64,000 nucleotides of DNA from an uncultured Porphyromonadaceae bacterium (GCA_900550395.1 URSD01000008.1:9617-73616); one strand, 5' to 3'; numbered from the stretch's first letter, positions 54,635-63,195 are shown. Notes: generated by a model not told the origin, from the sequence alone. A program made the numbers and translations.

Positions 54635-54908
54635 CTTTTTCAATTTGGGAAAGAAATAGAGGACGCAGATTGGAGTGACGTCGTGTAAGGTCGACGGAAG
54701 TCCCGAGCAAATCCTGCAAGAAAGCTTTCAGGCGAAGTACCAACAAGGCTTTGGGCGGCATATCGACGCATATGTCCACATCGCTGTCTTCTCTGTTGTC
54801 GCCCCTTGCCGTTGAGCCGAAGATACACAAAGACTTAACTCCGAATTCTTTTCGGAGATACGGAGAGAACTTTGTGAGTCTGTCGATGCAATCCTGTCGT
54901 GAACACAT
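54612..54908 (-). CDS. MNT-type nucleotidyltransferase (antitoxin of a MNT-HEPN pair)
   Basis: 98 aa with the minimal nucleotidyltransferase signature FGSTARGDNREDSDVDICV (GS-x10-D-x-D). MNT proteins AMPylate and so silence their HEPN RNase toxin. Here the HEPN gene is reduced to 29 codons, so the antitoxin is an orphan. Flanked on both sides by copies of a 58-bp repeat, with lower GC than neighbours. Confidence 0.85.
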   Translation of the reverse strand: MCSRQDCIDRLTKFSPYLRKEFGVKSLCIFGSTARGDNREDSDVDICVDMPPKALLVLRLKAFLQDLLGTSVDLTRRHSNLRPLFLSQIEKDAVYILR

Positions 54909-54926
54909 GCTCTGAATGCTTTTGAT

Positions 54927-54984
54927 GCAAAACTACACAAAAAAACGCAGGCATCCAAGCGCCTGCGCCATTTTAGCATTTTTT
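54927..54984 (-). repeat. Terminator-promoter module, copy 2
   Basis: Same unit as 54485-54542 with about four differences. On the minus strand the hairpin and T-run would end the DUF6108-like transcript and the TAGTTTTG that follows would start the MNT gene (ATG at 54908). Confidence 0.75.
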
Positions 54985-54985
54985 T

Positions 54986-55462
54986 CTACAAAGTCACGTA
55001 AATGCATTCGCCGTCGTGGTAGATCTGCAGCTGTTCGTCGGAACAGTTGACGTCGGTCCGGCTTCTTCTTTTGGAACGTGCCGGCTTGTCTCTGTTCAGG
55101 AACAGGCGGCATCCTTTGCCGGCGTCCATCTCCTGGAAGGAAAGGGTCCATTGTCCGCCGTCAACATCGAAGTTGAGCACGATGTGGGTGCTTCCTTCTT
55201 TGTAGCGCTGTACCACTTCCTCGGCCTTGTCGCTGTCCTTGTTGACCGCTTTCAGTATTTTGGCTACGAGGCCGGGATTCTCGCGTACCGTCAGATTCCG
55301 GTAGTAGCTGTTTTTTTGCGTCACTATAGTCAGCTCTACGCCTTTCATATTGCGGAACTCGGGTCCGAAGAATTTTTCCGATTCCAGCCCCGGGCCGTCG
55401 GCTGCCAGGGCGCATAGGGCCATGCACATGCACGTGATGAAGGTGATGATAATGCGTTTCAT
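54986..55462 (-). CDS. DUF6108-like exported protein
   Basis: 158 aa with a signal peptide (MCMALCALAAD). The core (FRNMKGVELTIVTQKNSYYR, VVQRYKEGSTHIVLNFDVDG, DEQLQIYHDGECIYVTL) fits the small Bacteroidetes DUF6108 group that accompanies sigma-factor genes; function unknown. The ATG overlaps the upstream sigma stop (ATGA), so the two are coupled. Confidence 0.6.
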   Translation of the reverse strand: MKRIIITFITCMCMALCALAADGPGLESEKFFGPEFRNMKGVELTIVTQKNSYYRNLTVRENPGLVAKILKAVNKDSDKAEEVVQRYKEGSTHIVLNFDVDGGQWTLSFQEMDAGKGCRLFLNRDKPARSKRRSRTDVNCSDEQLQIYHDGECIYVTL

Positions 55463-56187
55463 TGCTTTATGCTTTCTATGGTTTCATTGATGAATTCTTC
55501 TGACTGTTCGGCGTCGGCTCTGGCTCTTGCGGCAGCCTGCATCGTGCATGCCACTTCGTCCTGCGACTGGCGCAGCTGTGCCTCGGCTATGGCGCGGGCA
55601 CGCTCGGGATCGTCCACGCGCCGTCCGTCGATGTACACCTCTATCAGGTCGGCCGAGGGCTGCATGAGGGTGAATGCGGCGAATCCCAGACCGGCGAGCA
55701 GGGCCACGGATGCGGCGGCGCTGAGCCAGACGCGGCGGACGGGACGGCTATGCCTGGCGGCCCGGGAGCGCGCGGCCTCGGGAGTGCTCCCGGTGCGTGC
55801 CGCAATCTCGTCGTAGTCGAGCTGTTCGTAGACGTGCATCTCGAATACCTTGCGCACGTTGCCCGAAAGCCGTTGTCTGACAAAAGTCCCGATGCGTTCG
55901 ATGATTTCGCGGTCCTCCAGCGTGTCGCTTTCATGCTGCGGCTGCCCCGGGTCGGCATCGTGGCGTGCGGCCAGGGTGCGCCTCCGCAGCGAGTCGACGC
56001 ATATGTTGCGCAGCGACGCGAAGAGGTAGGCGGCTTCTCCCTTGGCCGGAATCTTGCGCCACGTGCGCAGGAAGAGTTCCTGGACGGCGTCGTCGGCCTC
56101 GGCCTCGGAGCACAGCACGCGCGAGGCGTACTGCCGCAGTCGCAGCCGCAGGGCCATGAAGGCTGTCGTGGAGGGGTCGGCGTTCAT
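55459..56187 (-). CDS. ECF sigma factor fused to a membrane segment
   Basis: 242 aa in one frame. Residues 1-150 are sigma region 2 (RQYASRVLCSEAEADDAVQE, AAYLFASLRNICVDSLRRR) and region 4 (VYEQLDYDEIAARTGSTPEA). Directly after the recognition helix comes a membrane helix (WLSAAASVALLAGLGFAAFT, about 155-174) and an exported-type tail (IEVYIDGRRVDDPERARAIA). Normally the latter would belong to a separate anti-sigma/periplasmic protein. Either this is a natural membrane-tethered sigma or a deletion has joined two genes. DUF6108-like gene follows with overlap. Confidence 0.75.
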   Translation of the reverse strand: MNADPSTTAFMALRLRLRQYASRVLCSEAEADDAVQELFLRTWRKIPAKGEAAYLFASLRNICVDSLRRRTLAARHDADPGQPQHESDTLEDREIIERIGTFVRQRLSGNVRKVFEMHVYEQLDYDEIAARTGSTPEAARSRAARHSRPVRRVWLSAAASVALLAGLGFAAFTLMQPSADLIEVYIDGRRVDDPERARAIAEAQLRQSQDEVACTMQAAARARADAEQSEEFINETIESIKQ

Positions 56188-56236
56188 CTTCTTACGGGGT
56201 GTGATACACCTATAAGACGGACAACGCCGCTTTTCG

Positions 56237-57448
56237 TTACACCGATTTGCGAATTTTTATGCTCATCCCGCATCGGTTGACACGCCGGAGCACTACGGCG
56301 GTGATGAAATAGGCGGCCGTGAGGCCCCACAGCCACAGGTAGGGCATACTCTGCTGCGCCAGGGTGCCGGCGTTGGAATTGATGCGTACGAAGCCTTCCA
56401 CGCCCCACGTGGCGGGCACGATGTCGGCCACGGAGTGCCAGAAGCCGTTCATGGCGTAGCGGGGCCATGTCAGGCCCGAGAGGAACAGGAACACCACCGA
56501 GGTGAACACGATGTAGATGAAGCAGTCCTCGCGGCGGCGCATCAGCGGGGCCAGAGTGAGGCCGAACATAGCCGACGCAAACAGGAAAGGCAGCACGAAC
56601 AGACACCACTGCAGGGCGTCGCCCTGGTGCGGCAGATTGAACCACTCGGGCACGTAGTGCAGGATGTAGAGCGTGGCGGGGATGTAGAAGAACACGTAGG
56701 CAAGCGCCTTGCCCAGCGTGCCCGATACGGCGCCCAGCGTTGCGTCGGTGCGGTCGTAGGCCGAGCATCCTCCGCGGCTGATGCGCTCGCGCGACGTCCC
56801 GGCTATCAGACATATTCCCAGGACCATGCTCTGCTGGAGGATAAGGATGACGATGCCCGGCATGATGAAGGATGCGAAGCCCTGCTGCGTGTCGCCCAGG
56901 AAGTTGGTGTCGATGTTGACAGGGCTGGCCGAGACGTTCTGCAGCGGCAGCCCCACCGTGTTGATGCGGTGTGCCGTGATTTCAGAACCCAGGTCGAGCT
57001 GCACCGACGTGAGGGCGCTGAGTGCCGCACGGTAGCGCAGCAGCAGACTCATGTCGCTGAAGTATGTGGCGTTGGCCTGTTCGCCACGGTTTATGCATGT
57101 GGCGTAGTCGGCCGGAATCTCCAGCACGGCGAATATCTTGCGCTCGGCCCAGAGCCGCTTTGCGTCGGCCATGTTGGCCGGATAGGCGTACACGTTGAGT
57201 TCCGGCGTGGCGTCGACTTTGCGGGCCAACTCGCGCGATTCGGGCGTGCGGCTGTGGTCCACGACGGCTATGGGCAGGTTCTCCACTACTTCTGTGTTGT
57301 AGATCACCGTGTAGATTATCGGGTATGCCACCGGCAGGAAGATGAAGAACAGCATCACGCCCAGGTCGCCGGTGATGACGCGCAGCTCGTTGCGGAAGGC
57401 TATGCCGGTGTCGGCAAGTCCGCGGAATATGTGGTTCAGGGGATTCAC
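56237..57448 (-). CDS. ABC-2 type exporter permease (second of pair)
   Basis: 403 aa. One N-terminal helix (GVMLFFIFLPVAYPIIYTVI), a periplasmic domain of about 150 residues with a bound-substrate-like fold (LPIAVVDHSRTPESRELARK), then five helices (FIMPGIVILILQQSMVLGIC, FIYIVFTSVVFLFLSGLTWP). This is the YhhJ/YbhR topology. Last gene of the tolC-hlyD-permease-permease operon; starts 13 bp after the previous stop. Confidence 0.88.
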   Translation of the reverse strand: MNPLNHIFRGLADTGIAFRNELRVITGDLGVMLFFIFLPVAYPIIYTVIYNTEVVENLPIAVVDHSRTPESRELARKVDATPELNVYAYPANMADAKRLWAERKIFAVLEIPADYATCINRGEQANATYFSDMSLLLRYRAALSALTSVQLDLGSEITAHRINTVGLPLQNVSASPVNIDTNFLGDTQQGFASFIMPGIVILILQQSMVLGICLIAGTSRERISRGGCSAYDRTDATLGAVSGTLGKALAYVFFYIPATLYILHYVPEWFNLPHQGDALQWCLFVLPFLFASAMFGLTLAPLMRRREDCFIYIVFTSVVFLFLSGLTWPRYAMNGFWHSVADIVPATWGVEGFVRINSNAGTLAQQSMPYLWLWGLTAAYFITAVVLRRVNRCGMSIKIRKSV

Positions 57449-57461
57449 GGCTGAGGAATGT

Positions 57462-58622
57462 TTATGGTACGTATACTGGTTTGAGGCATGTGCGCTTCAG
57501 CATGGGAAGTACGCAGGCCGTGATTGCCGGGAATGCGAGTAGCGCCGCGAAGAACCACCTCGAGTAGTACACGGGCAGCCCGTTGAGAGCCTGGCCTATG
57601 TATATGAGGAAGTAGTAGCGCACGGGCAGCACGTAGCTGAAGATGCCCACAGCGCCGTACATGCTCGGCACCGGGTAGGAGAACGCGGCTATCGAGAAGG
57701 TGAGGATGCCCGTCAGCGCGGCTATGCTCAGGGCCAGGCGCGGATTGGGCAGGATGCAGCACAGGAACAGCCCCAGCGCCTGCGAGGCGACGACCATCAG
57801 CGCCATGGCCGCCGCTATGGGCAGGATGCCTGAATTGAGGGGAAAATGGCCGAAGCCGAACAGGAGGCCGAGCATGGCCATGCCTGTGAGCAGGAAGATG
57901 ACCGTCTGCGGCAGCAGCTTGCCGGCAACCGCCGTGAATATCGACCCGCCCGCGGTGCGCAGCCACCGCACCGATGTGCGGTACTTGATCTCCTGCGTGA
58001 CGGTATAGGCCGTGATGAGCATTATCATCAGCTGCAGGAGAGCAGGCATGAACGAGTTGGTGAGGTAATAGTTGTAGTTGGTCCAGGGGTTGCCGATGGA
58101 GTTGGTGTTGATCGACACGGGCTGCAGCAGCGCCTGCGTCGCATCGTCGTTAAGGCCTATCGCCGTCAGCCGCGTCTGCGCTATGCTTCCGGTGGTGAGC
58201 ACCGCGCCCGTCTTGAAGCCCTTGAACGAAAGAGTGCCCGGCACGAAGAAGCTCATGTTGACGTATAGACTCAGCGACGGATTCTTGCCGGTTATGGCGT
58301 CGCGCTCGAAGTGTTCCGGAATGACGAAGAATCCGAAACTCTCGCCTCGCCGCACGGCGTCCATGGCCTCGGCGTAGCTGTCGTGGTGCAGCGTTATGTC
58401 CAGCAGCTCCTCGGCGTTGAGCATGCGTGTGACTTTCCGTGAGGTGGGCGTCAGGTCTTTGTCGACAATGCCCACCGGCGTGTGCAGCGGCAGTCCTGCA
58501 TCCATGAAGCTCATGAAGAACAGCGTGCAGGCTATCGGCACTACGGTTATGGCGAAGATGTAAAGCCTTCGCTCTGACAGCTGGCGGATGCCGAGGCGTA
58601 TGGAATCAGTGAATGCCGACAT
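57462..58622 (-). CDS. ABC-2 type exporter permease (first of pair)
   Basis: 386 aa, same topology as its neighbour: N-terminal helix (LYIFAITVVPIACTLFFMSF), periplasmic domain (GIVDKDLTPTSRKVTRMLNA), then five helices (LLQLMIMLITAYTVTQEIKY). Together the two would form a heterodimeric channel handing substrate to the HlyD/TolC conduit. No ATP-binding protein is encoded in the operon. Confidence 0.88.
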   Translation of the reverse strand: MSAFTDSIRLGIRQLSERRLYIFAITVVPIACTLFFMSFMDAGLPLHTPVGIVDKDLTPTSRKVTRMLNAEELLDITLHHDSYAEAMDAVRRGESFGFFVIPEHFERDAITGKNPSLSLYVNMSFFVPGTLSFKGFKTGAVLTTGSIAQTRLTAIGLNDDATQALLQPVSINTNSIGNPWTNYNYYLTNSFMPALLQLMIMLITAYTVTQEIKYRTSVRWLRTAGGSIFTAVAGKLLPQTVIFLLTGMAMLGLLFGFGHFPLNSGILPIAAAMALMVVASQALGLFLCCILPNPRLALSIAALTGILTFSIAAFSYPVPSMYGAVGIFSYVLPVRYYFLIYIGQALNGLPVYYSRWFFAALLAFPAITACVLPMLKRTCLKPVYVP

Positions 58623-58630
58623 TCTTTTCT

Positions 58631-58665
58631 GGATAGTTTATAGTTGATAGGGGATAGGTAAGAGG
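58631..58665. repeat. Single arm of the TAGTTTATAGTTGATAG repeat family
   Basis: TAGTTTATAGTTGATAG followed by ATAGGTAAGAGGG, nearly identical to the left arm at 50104-50136 but without its partner. In the gap between hlyD and the first permease. Confidence 0.6.
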
Positions 58666-58683
58666 GTAGGGTGCCTCGTGTTC

Positions 58684-59715
58684 TTATTTATAGATGGCGC
58701 TCATGCCCGGGCGCAGCCCCTCGATGCTGTCGGTGGGGCGCAGCTTCACTTCGAAGGTGCGGCTGTCCCAGCTGCCGGTGGTCTTCGTGGCGCGCCAGGT
58801 GGCGTAGTTGCCCATGTCGCGTATGTAATACACTTCAGCCTCTATGTCCTTGTCGAGTGCCGGGATGTAGAGCGTGACGCGCTTGCCGGCCGGGAAGTCC
58901 TTGAGCAGCTCCTCGCGCAGATTGAAGACCACGTGGCGGTTGTCGCTCTTCAGCACGCTCATGATGGGCGCGCCCAGCGACACGAGCTCACCCACTTCGG
59001 GGTACACCTGGTCGATGGTGCCGTCGCAGGGCGACGTCAGGTAGGCGTCATCAAGTACGGCCTTCACCTGGTCCACGTTGCCCGTGGCTGCCGTCACCAT
59101 GGCTGCCGCGCTCTGCTTGTCCTCGCTCTGCGCGCCGGCTACGGCCAGATCGTACTGGCTCTTGGCGGCGCGTTCGGCGGCCACGGCGGCGTCGTAGGCG
59201 GCCTTGGCCTCGTCGCGTTTCTGTTCGGTCATGACGCCTTCCTCGTAGAGGCGCTGCAGGCGCTCGTAGGTCTTGCGCGTGATGCCCTCTGCGGCCTTGG
59301 CCTGCTGCCAGAGGTCATAGGCGCCCTGCACTATCTGCCGGCGCGTTCCGCCGTCGATTTTGCGGTTCTGCTGGCGAGCCACGTCCTGCATGGCCTCCGC
59401 CTGCATCAGTTGTGCCTCGAAGAGAGCCGAGTGAATGCGCACGAGTGTGTCGCCCGCATGCACGGTGTCGCCTTCGTGGGCGTAGAACTCCATCACGCGT
59501 CCGGGCAGCTTTCCGGAGATGCGCACGGTGGTGCCCTCCACCTGCCCCTCGAGCATGTTGTCGGGACGGTTCATGAAGCAGAATCCTATGACGGCTATGA
59601 TGGCTGCCGCTGCCGCGATGATGAACACTGTCAGTAGCAGTGTGCTGTTGGCCTTCTCCTGCCCGGGCTGCGACGGCAGGGGGTTGTTGCCCTTGTATTC
59701 TTCAGTGTTTGCCAT
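58684..59715 (-). CDS. HlyD/EmrA-family periplasmic adaptor
   Basis: 343 aa. One membrane anchor (STLLLTVFIIAAAAAIIAVI, about 24-48), a biotinyl-lipoyl-like half (VRISGKLPGRVMEFYAHEGD), a long alpha hairpin (about 90-200, QAMQDVARQQNRKIDG), and the second lipoyl half and beta-barrel (DDAYLTSPCDGTIDQVYPEV). It bridges the inner-membrane permeases and TolC. Confidence 0.9.
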   Translation of the reverse strand: MANTEEYKGNNPLPSQPGQEKANSTLLLTVFIIAAAAAIIAVIGFCFMNRPDNMLEGQVEGTTVRISGKLPGRVMEFYAHEGDTVHAGDTLVRIHSALFEAQLMQAEAMQDVARQQNRKIDGGTRRQIVQGAYDLWQQAKAAEGITRKTYERLQRLYEEGVMTEQKRDEAKAAYDAAVAAERAAKSQYDLAVAGAQSEDKQSAAAMVTAATGNVDQVKAVLDDAYLTSPCDGTIDQVYPEVGELVSLGAPIMSVLKSDNRHVVFNLREELLKDFPAGKRVTLYIPALDKDIEAEVYYIRDMGNYATWRATKTTGSWDSRTFEVKLRPTDSIEGLRPGMSAIYK

Positions 59716-59745
59716 TGTATTCTATGGTGTTGGGGTTGTGATTTG

Positions 59746-61200
59746 TCAGAGGTTGCCGAGCACTTTGCTCAGGTATGTGTCGCACAGGTGTACGTCTATG
59801 AGGGCGTCTATCATCTCGGAGTGTGCCTTGAGCCATGCGGTCTGAGCCTCCATGACGTTGTCGGTCGTCGCCACTCCCTCCTTGAAGGCGAGTTGCGCCG
59901 TGCGCAGGTTCTCGTCGGCGCTCTCCTGGTTGACGAGCGACGTGTGGTAGGTCTTCACCGACTCCTGCGCCCGGAACGACGCCTGCTTCACCTGCAGCGC
60001 CACCATCTCGCGGGCGTCCTCCATCTTCAGCTTCATTACGGTCTCCTCGCTTTCGGCGGCCTTGTACTTGTTGTAGTTGCCGCCCCAGTGCCAGATGGGA
60101 ATGGTGAGCATCGCGCCCACGGAGAACGCGCCCTTGAACTTCTTGCTGAAGCCGTCGAACATGTTGGGGTTGGAGAAGCTGTAGGTGCCTATCAGCGCCA
60201 GATTGGGCATCATCGACGCGCGCGCCACGTTCTTCTGCTGGCCGGCGATGTTGATGCCTGCCTGCAGGGCCTTGAGGTCAGGGCGCTCGGCGTAGACGCG
60301 GTTCAGGTCGTAGTCGGCCGCCGGCATGGACGTGTCGGCGATGTCGCGCAGGCCCTCGTCGGCAAGCGTCATGGGCGAGTCCAGGGGCAGCCCGCACAGC
60401 TGCGCCAGAGCCATGCGCGAGAGCACCAGGCCGTTGTCCACCTTGGTGAGGTCCACGCGCGCCGAGTTCAGCTTCACGTCTACGCTCAGCTTGTCGGCGC
60501 GGGTGGCAACGCCTTCCTTCACCATCAGCCCGACGTTGCGGTCGAGCGAGTCGAGAAGGTTCACGTAGCTGTCGGCCAGCTTCTTCTTCGCCACGAGCGA
60601 CACCACCTGCCAGTAGGCCGCGTCCACGGCGTATATCACGTTTTCGGCCTCGTTGTCGTGCAGCGCGCGGGCCAGGTCCTCGGCATAGTGCGTGAGCTTG
60701 TTCATAGCCACGATCTTGCCGCCCATGAAGACGGGCTGCGTCAGCGTGACGGCGCCGAAGAAGACGTTGTGCACGTCGTAGGTCATGGCCTCCTTCGGGA
60801 CCAGCGCTATGGTCTCGGGGATATACTGCCCGTCGGGCCCCTTCACGGGCATCCCTGTCTCGGGATTTGTGACGAGGTTGAAGTCGTAGCTCCCCGTCTT
60901 GGGGTTGAACGTCTTCGTAGGCAGCATCTGGTCGGAGTCGAAGATGGAGATGTCGCGCTGGTTGTACATGTATCCGCCGGCGAAGTCGATGGCCGGCAGA
61001 TACGCGGCGAATGCCTCCTTGCGCTGATATTGCGCGGTGCGCACCTGCTGTCCGGCCACCTTCATGTTCTTGTTGTTGGCCAGCGCGAGCTCGCGGCACT
61101 GCCCCAGGGTCATCGGTCCCTGCGGTACTTCCTGCTCCCCGGCGGCCTGAACGGTCAGCCCGAGCGACAGTATGGCGAGTGTGGTGAATAATGCTCTCAT
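59746..61200 (-). CDS. tolC: TolC-family outer membrane channel
   Basis: 484 aa with a signal peptide (LTVQAAGEQ). Two OEP repeats of four helices are seen, each opening like PMTLGQCRELALANNKNMKV and DLNRVYAERPDLKALQAGIN. First gene of the exporter operon, preceded by a -7 element. Confidence 0.92.
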   Translation of the reverse strand: MRALFTTLAILSLGLTVQAAGEQEVPQGPMTLGQCRELALANNKNMKVAGQQVRTAQYQRKEAFAAYLPAIDFAGGYMYNQRDISIFDSDQMLPTKTFNPKTGSYDFNLVTNPETGMPVKGPDGQYIPETIALVPKEAMTYDVHNVFFGAVTLTQPVFMGGKIVAMNKLTHYAEDLARALHDNEAENVIYAVDAAYWQVVSLVAKKKLADSYVNLLDSLDRNVGLMVKEGVATRADKLSVDVKLNSARVDLTKVDNGLVLSRMALAQLCGLPLDSPMTLADEGLRDIADTSMPAADYDLNRVYAERPDLKALQAGINIAGQQKNVARASMMPNLALIGTYSFSNPNMFDGFSKKFKGAFSVGAMLTIPIWHWGGNYNKYKAAESEETVMKLKMEDAREMVALQVKQASFRAQESVKTYHTSLVNQESADENLRTAQLAFKEGVATTDNVMEAQTAWLKAHSEMIDALIDVHLCDTYLSKVLGNL

Positions 61201-61246
61201 AGTGCGGATGTTGTAGTTGAAAGCGGTTATGAGTGATTGGCGGATG

Positions 61247-61254
61247 CAAAGTTA
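61247..61254 (-). promoter_or_regulatory. -7 element of the tolC-hlyD-permease operon
   Basis: TAACTTTG on the minus strand, about 46 bp before the tolC ATG. A TTTG exists upstream but at 26 bp rather than 20. Confidence 0.5.
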
Positions 61255-61348
61255 ACTATAAATCGACTATGCGGTGCGGCCAAACATTGTCCTAAATGTC
61301 GAAATGTTTTTACATATACAACATCTTGCGGTGCAAGAATGTTCCTTA

Positions 61349-61366
61349 CGGGCGCTTTTGCGCCCG
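61349..61366. repeat. REP-like hairpin
   Basis: CGGGCGC-TTTT-GCGCCCG followed by CGG, resembling the GGGCGCAAGCGCCCGCGG palindrome of the RAYT arms. It lies 3 bp past the stop of the small gene at 61370 and may serve as its terminator. Confidence 0.5.
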
Positions 61367-61369
61367 CGG

Positions 61370-61606
61370 TCACCGTGCGGCGTAGTCCAGCACGGTCTGG
61401 CTCCTGACGTCCACGCCGTATTCCTTGGCGCGCGCCAGGATGGCCCGGGCCAGGCGGGGCTTCAGTTCCTCCGGGCAGTAGCGGAAATAGGCCTCGGCCG
61501 CGCGCACGTGCGCTGCGTCGGGCATCGGGTATTCGCGGCGTTCCGGCAGGCCGAATACGCTGTCGGGCAATTCTTTTTTCTCTTCGTAGCTGATTCTGTC
61601 GTTCAT
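61370..61606 (-). CDS. Small DUF6582-like protein
   Basis: 78 aa starting MNDRISYEEKKELPDSVFGL. The pattern LPDSVFGLPERREYPMPDAA followed by two helices (HVRAAEAYFRYCPEELKPRL) is the DUF6582 type, often found in phage or accessory contexts. I start at MNDRIS (61606). Function unknown. Confidence 0.65.
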   Translation of the reverse strand: MNDRISYEEKKELPDSVFGLPERREYPMPDAAHVRAAEAYFRYCPEELKPRLARAILARAKEYGVDVRSQTVLDYAAR

Positions 61607-61651
61607 GATGCGGATTTTTGTATTTAAAACATCGCCATGCGGCAATAAGTT

Positions 61652-61683
61652 TTTGCAGATGTGCGCGAAAATTCGTAATTTTG
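61652..61683 (+). promoter_or_regulatory. efp promoter
   Basis: TTTG (61652-61655) and TAATTTTG (61676-61683), spacer exactly 20 bp; initiation near 61690. Confidence 0.8.
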
Positions 61684-61699
61684 CACCCGCAACTTGCGA

Positions 61700-61739
61700 A
61701 ATCTCAGCAACTACAATTAAATCTCAGCAACTACAATTA
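61700..61739 (+). repeat. Tandem 20-bp repeat in the efp leader
   Basis: AATCTCAGCAACTACAATTA occurs twice head to tail, followed by TACAATTATATG with the start codon. Nearly the whole 5' UTR is this repeat. Confidence 0.85.
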
Positions 61740-61748
61740 TACAATTAT

Positions 61749-62315
61749 ATGATTAACGCACAAGACATCAAGAACGGTACCTGCATCCGCATGGACGGCA
61801 GTCTGTACTTCTGCGTGGAGTTTCTCCACGTAAAGCCCGGCAAAGGCAACACATTCATGCGCACCAAGCTCAAGAACGTAGTGGACGGACGTGTGCTCGA
61901 GCGCCGCTTCAACATCGGCGAGAAGCTCGAGGACGTACGTGTGGAGCGCCGCCCCTTCCAGTATCTCTATGCCGACGGCGGCGACGACATCTTCATGAAC
62001 CAGGAGACTTTCGAGCAGATTCCCATCAACAAGGAACTCGTCACAGGCAGCGCCTTCATGAAGGAGGGCGACATGGTGGAAGTAGTCAGCGACGCATCCA
62101 CCGAAACCGTCCTCTATGCCGAAATGCCCATCAAGACCGAGCTTGAGATTACCTACACCGAGCCCGGCATCAAGGGCGACACCGCCACCAACACCCTCAA
62201 GCCCGCAACGGTCGAGACCGGTGCCGAGGTGCGCGTGCCCCTCTTCTGCAACATCGGCGACAAAATCCGCATCGACACCCGCGACGGCTCCTACATCGAG
62301 CGCGTCAAGGCATAA
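61749..62315 (+). CDS. efp: Elongation factor P
   Basis: 188 aa, three beta-barrel domains. Relieves ribosome stalling at polyproline. The modification loop reads KPGKGNTF with Lys32 at the tip (lysine rather than arginine type); no modification gene is nearby. KATVETGAEVRVPLFCNIGD and RIDTRDGSYIERV are typical of the end. I start at MINAQDIKNG (61749), after the leader repeat. Confidence 0.96.
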   Translation: MINAQDIKNGTCIRMDGSLYFCVEFLHVKPGKGNTFMRTKLKNVVDGRVLERRFNIGEKLEDVRVERRPFQYLYADGGDDIFMNQETFEQIPINKELVTGSAFMKEGDMVEVVSDASTETVLYAEMPIKTELEITYTEPGIKGDTATNTLKPATVETGAEVRVPLFCNIGDKIRIDTRDGSYIERVKA

Positions 62316-62335
62316 CGTCCCGGCAGCATCAAAAC

Positions 62336-62380
62336 AGCAGGCGCGGCCCCGCAATGACGGGAGCCGCGCCTGTTGCATTA
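62336..62380. terminator. Bidirectional terminator between efp and aqpZ
   Basis: CAGGCGCGGC/GCCGCGCCTG, 10 bp, between convergent genes; T-rich stretches are present on both sides (plus: TTGCATTATAAAA, minus: GCTGTTTTGATG). Confidence 0.75.
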
Positions 62381-62393
62381 TAAAAGAGTTATT

Positions 62394-63077
62394 TTACTTC
62401 TTTGCGGGGAACAGTGCGCGGTAGCACACGGCGGCAATCAGTGCGCCCACTACCGGACCTACTACCATTATCCACATGTCGCCCATGCCGTTGCCGAACA
62501 GAGCCGGGCCGAACGAACGGGCCGGATTCACCGAGCAGTTGTCCACGGGTATGCCCACGATGTTCACCAGGCCCAGAGCCAGACCTATGGCTACGCCGGC
62601 AAAGTTGCCTGCGCCCTTCTTGCTGTCCGTGGCGCAGAGGATTACGAAGATGAAGAAGAACGACAGCAGTCCCTCGGCCAGCAGGGCAAGGCCGGGAGTG
62701 GCGCCGGGCTGAAGCACGTTGGCGGCCAGGCTTGCGCCCTCGGTGGGCGTCGTGCCGCCGAAGTTGAAGCCGGGAGCCAGGGCCACGAAAGCCGCAAGAA
62801 GACCTGCGCCGATGGTGGCGCCCACCAGCTGGCTCACGATGTAGCCGCAGCACTCGCCGAACTTCATGCGGCCGCTGAAGAGCATCGCCAGCGATACTGC
62901 CGGGTTGACGTGGCAGCCCGAGATGTTGCCTATGGCATAGCACAGGCCCAGAAGCACGAGGCCGAAACAGATACCGATTCCCAGACCGCCGATCACGGGG
63001 CCTGCCAGCACTGCGCTGCCGCAGGCGAGAAGCACCAGGAACATCGTTCCCACGCCTTCTGCAAAATACTTTGACAT
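62394..63077 (-). CDS. aqpZ: Aquaporin Z-type MIP channel
   Basis: 227 aa, six helices and two NPA half-helices: GNISGCHVNPAVSLAML and NCSVNPARSFGPALF. The Arg after the second NPA and the 227-aa length, without glycerol-facilitator insertions, suggest a water channel. Monocistronic and convergent with efp. Confidence 0.93.
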   Translation of the reverse strand: MSKYFAEGVGTMFLVLLACGSAVLAGPVIGGLGIGICFGLVLLGLCYAIGNISGCHVNPAVSLAMLFSGRMKFGECCGYIVSQLVGATIGAGLLAAFVALAPGFNFGGTTPTEGASLAANVLQPGATPGLALLAEGLLSFFFIFVILCATDSKKGAGNFAGVAIGLALGLVNIVGIPVDNCSVNPARSFGPALFGNGMGDMWIMVVGPVVGALIAAVCYRALFPAKK

Positions 63078-63195
63078 AATTTTAATGTTTTTGGGTGATT
63101 AGTATAATGAGAATAACAATTTTTGATATTAACTTCGCGTCAAATATAAAAGTTTTATTTCGACTTCGCAAAATTTTTGACCTTTTTCTGCAATT

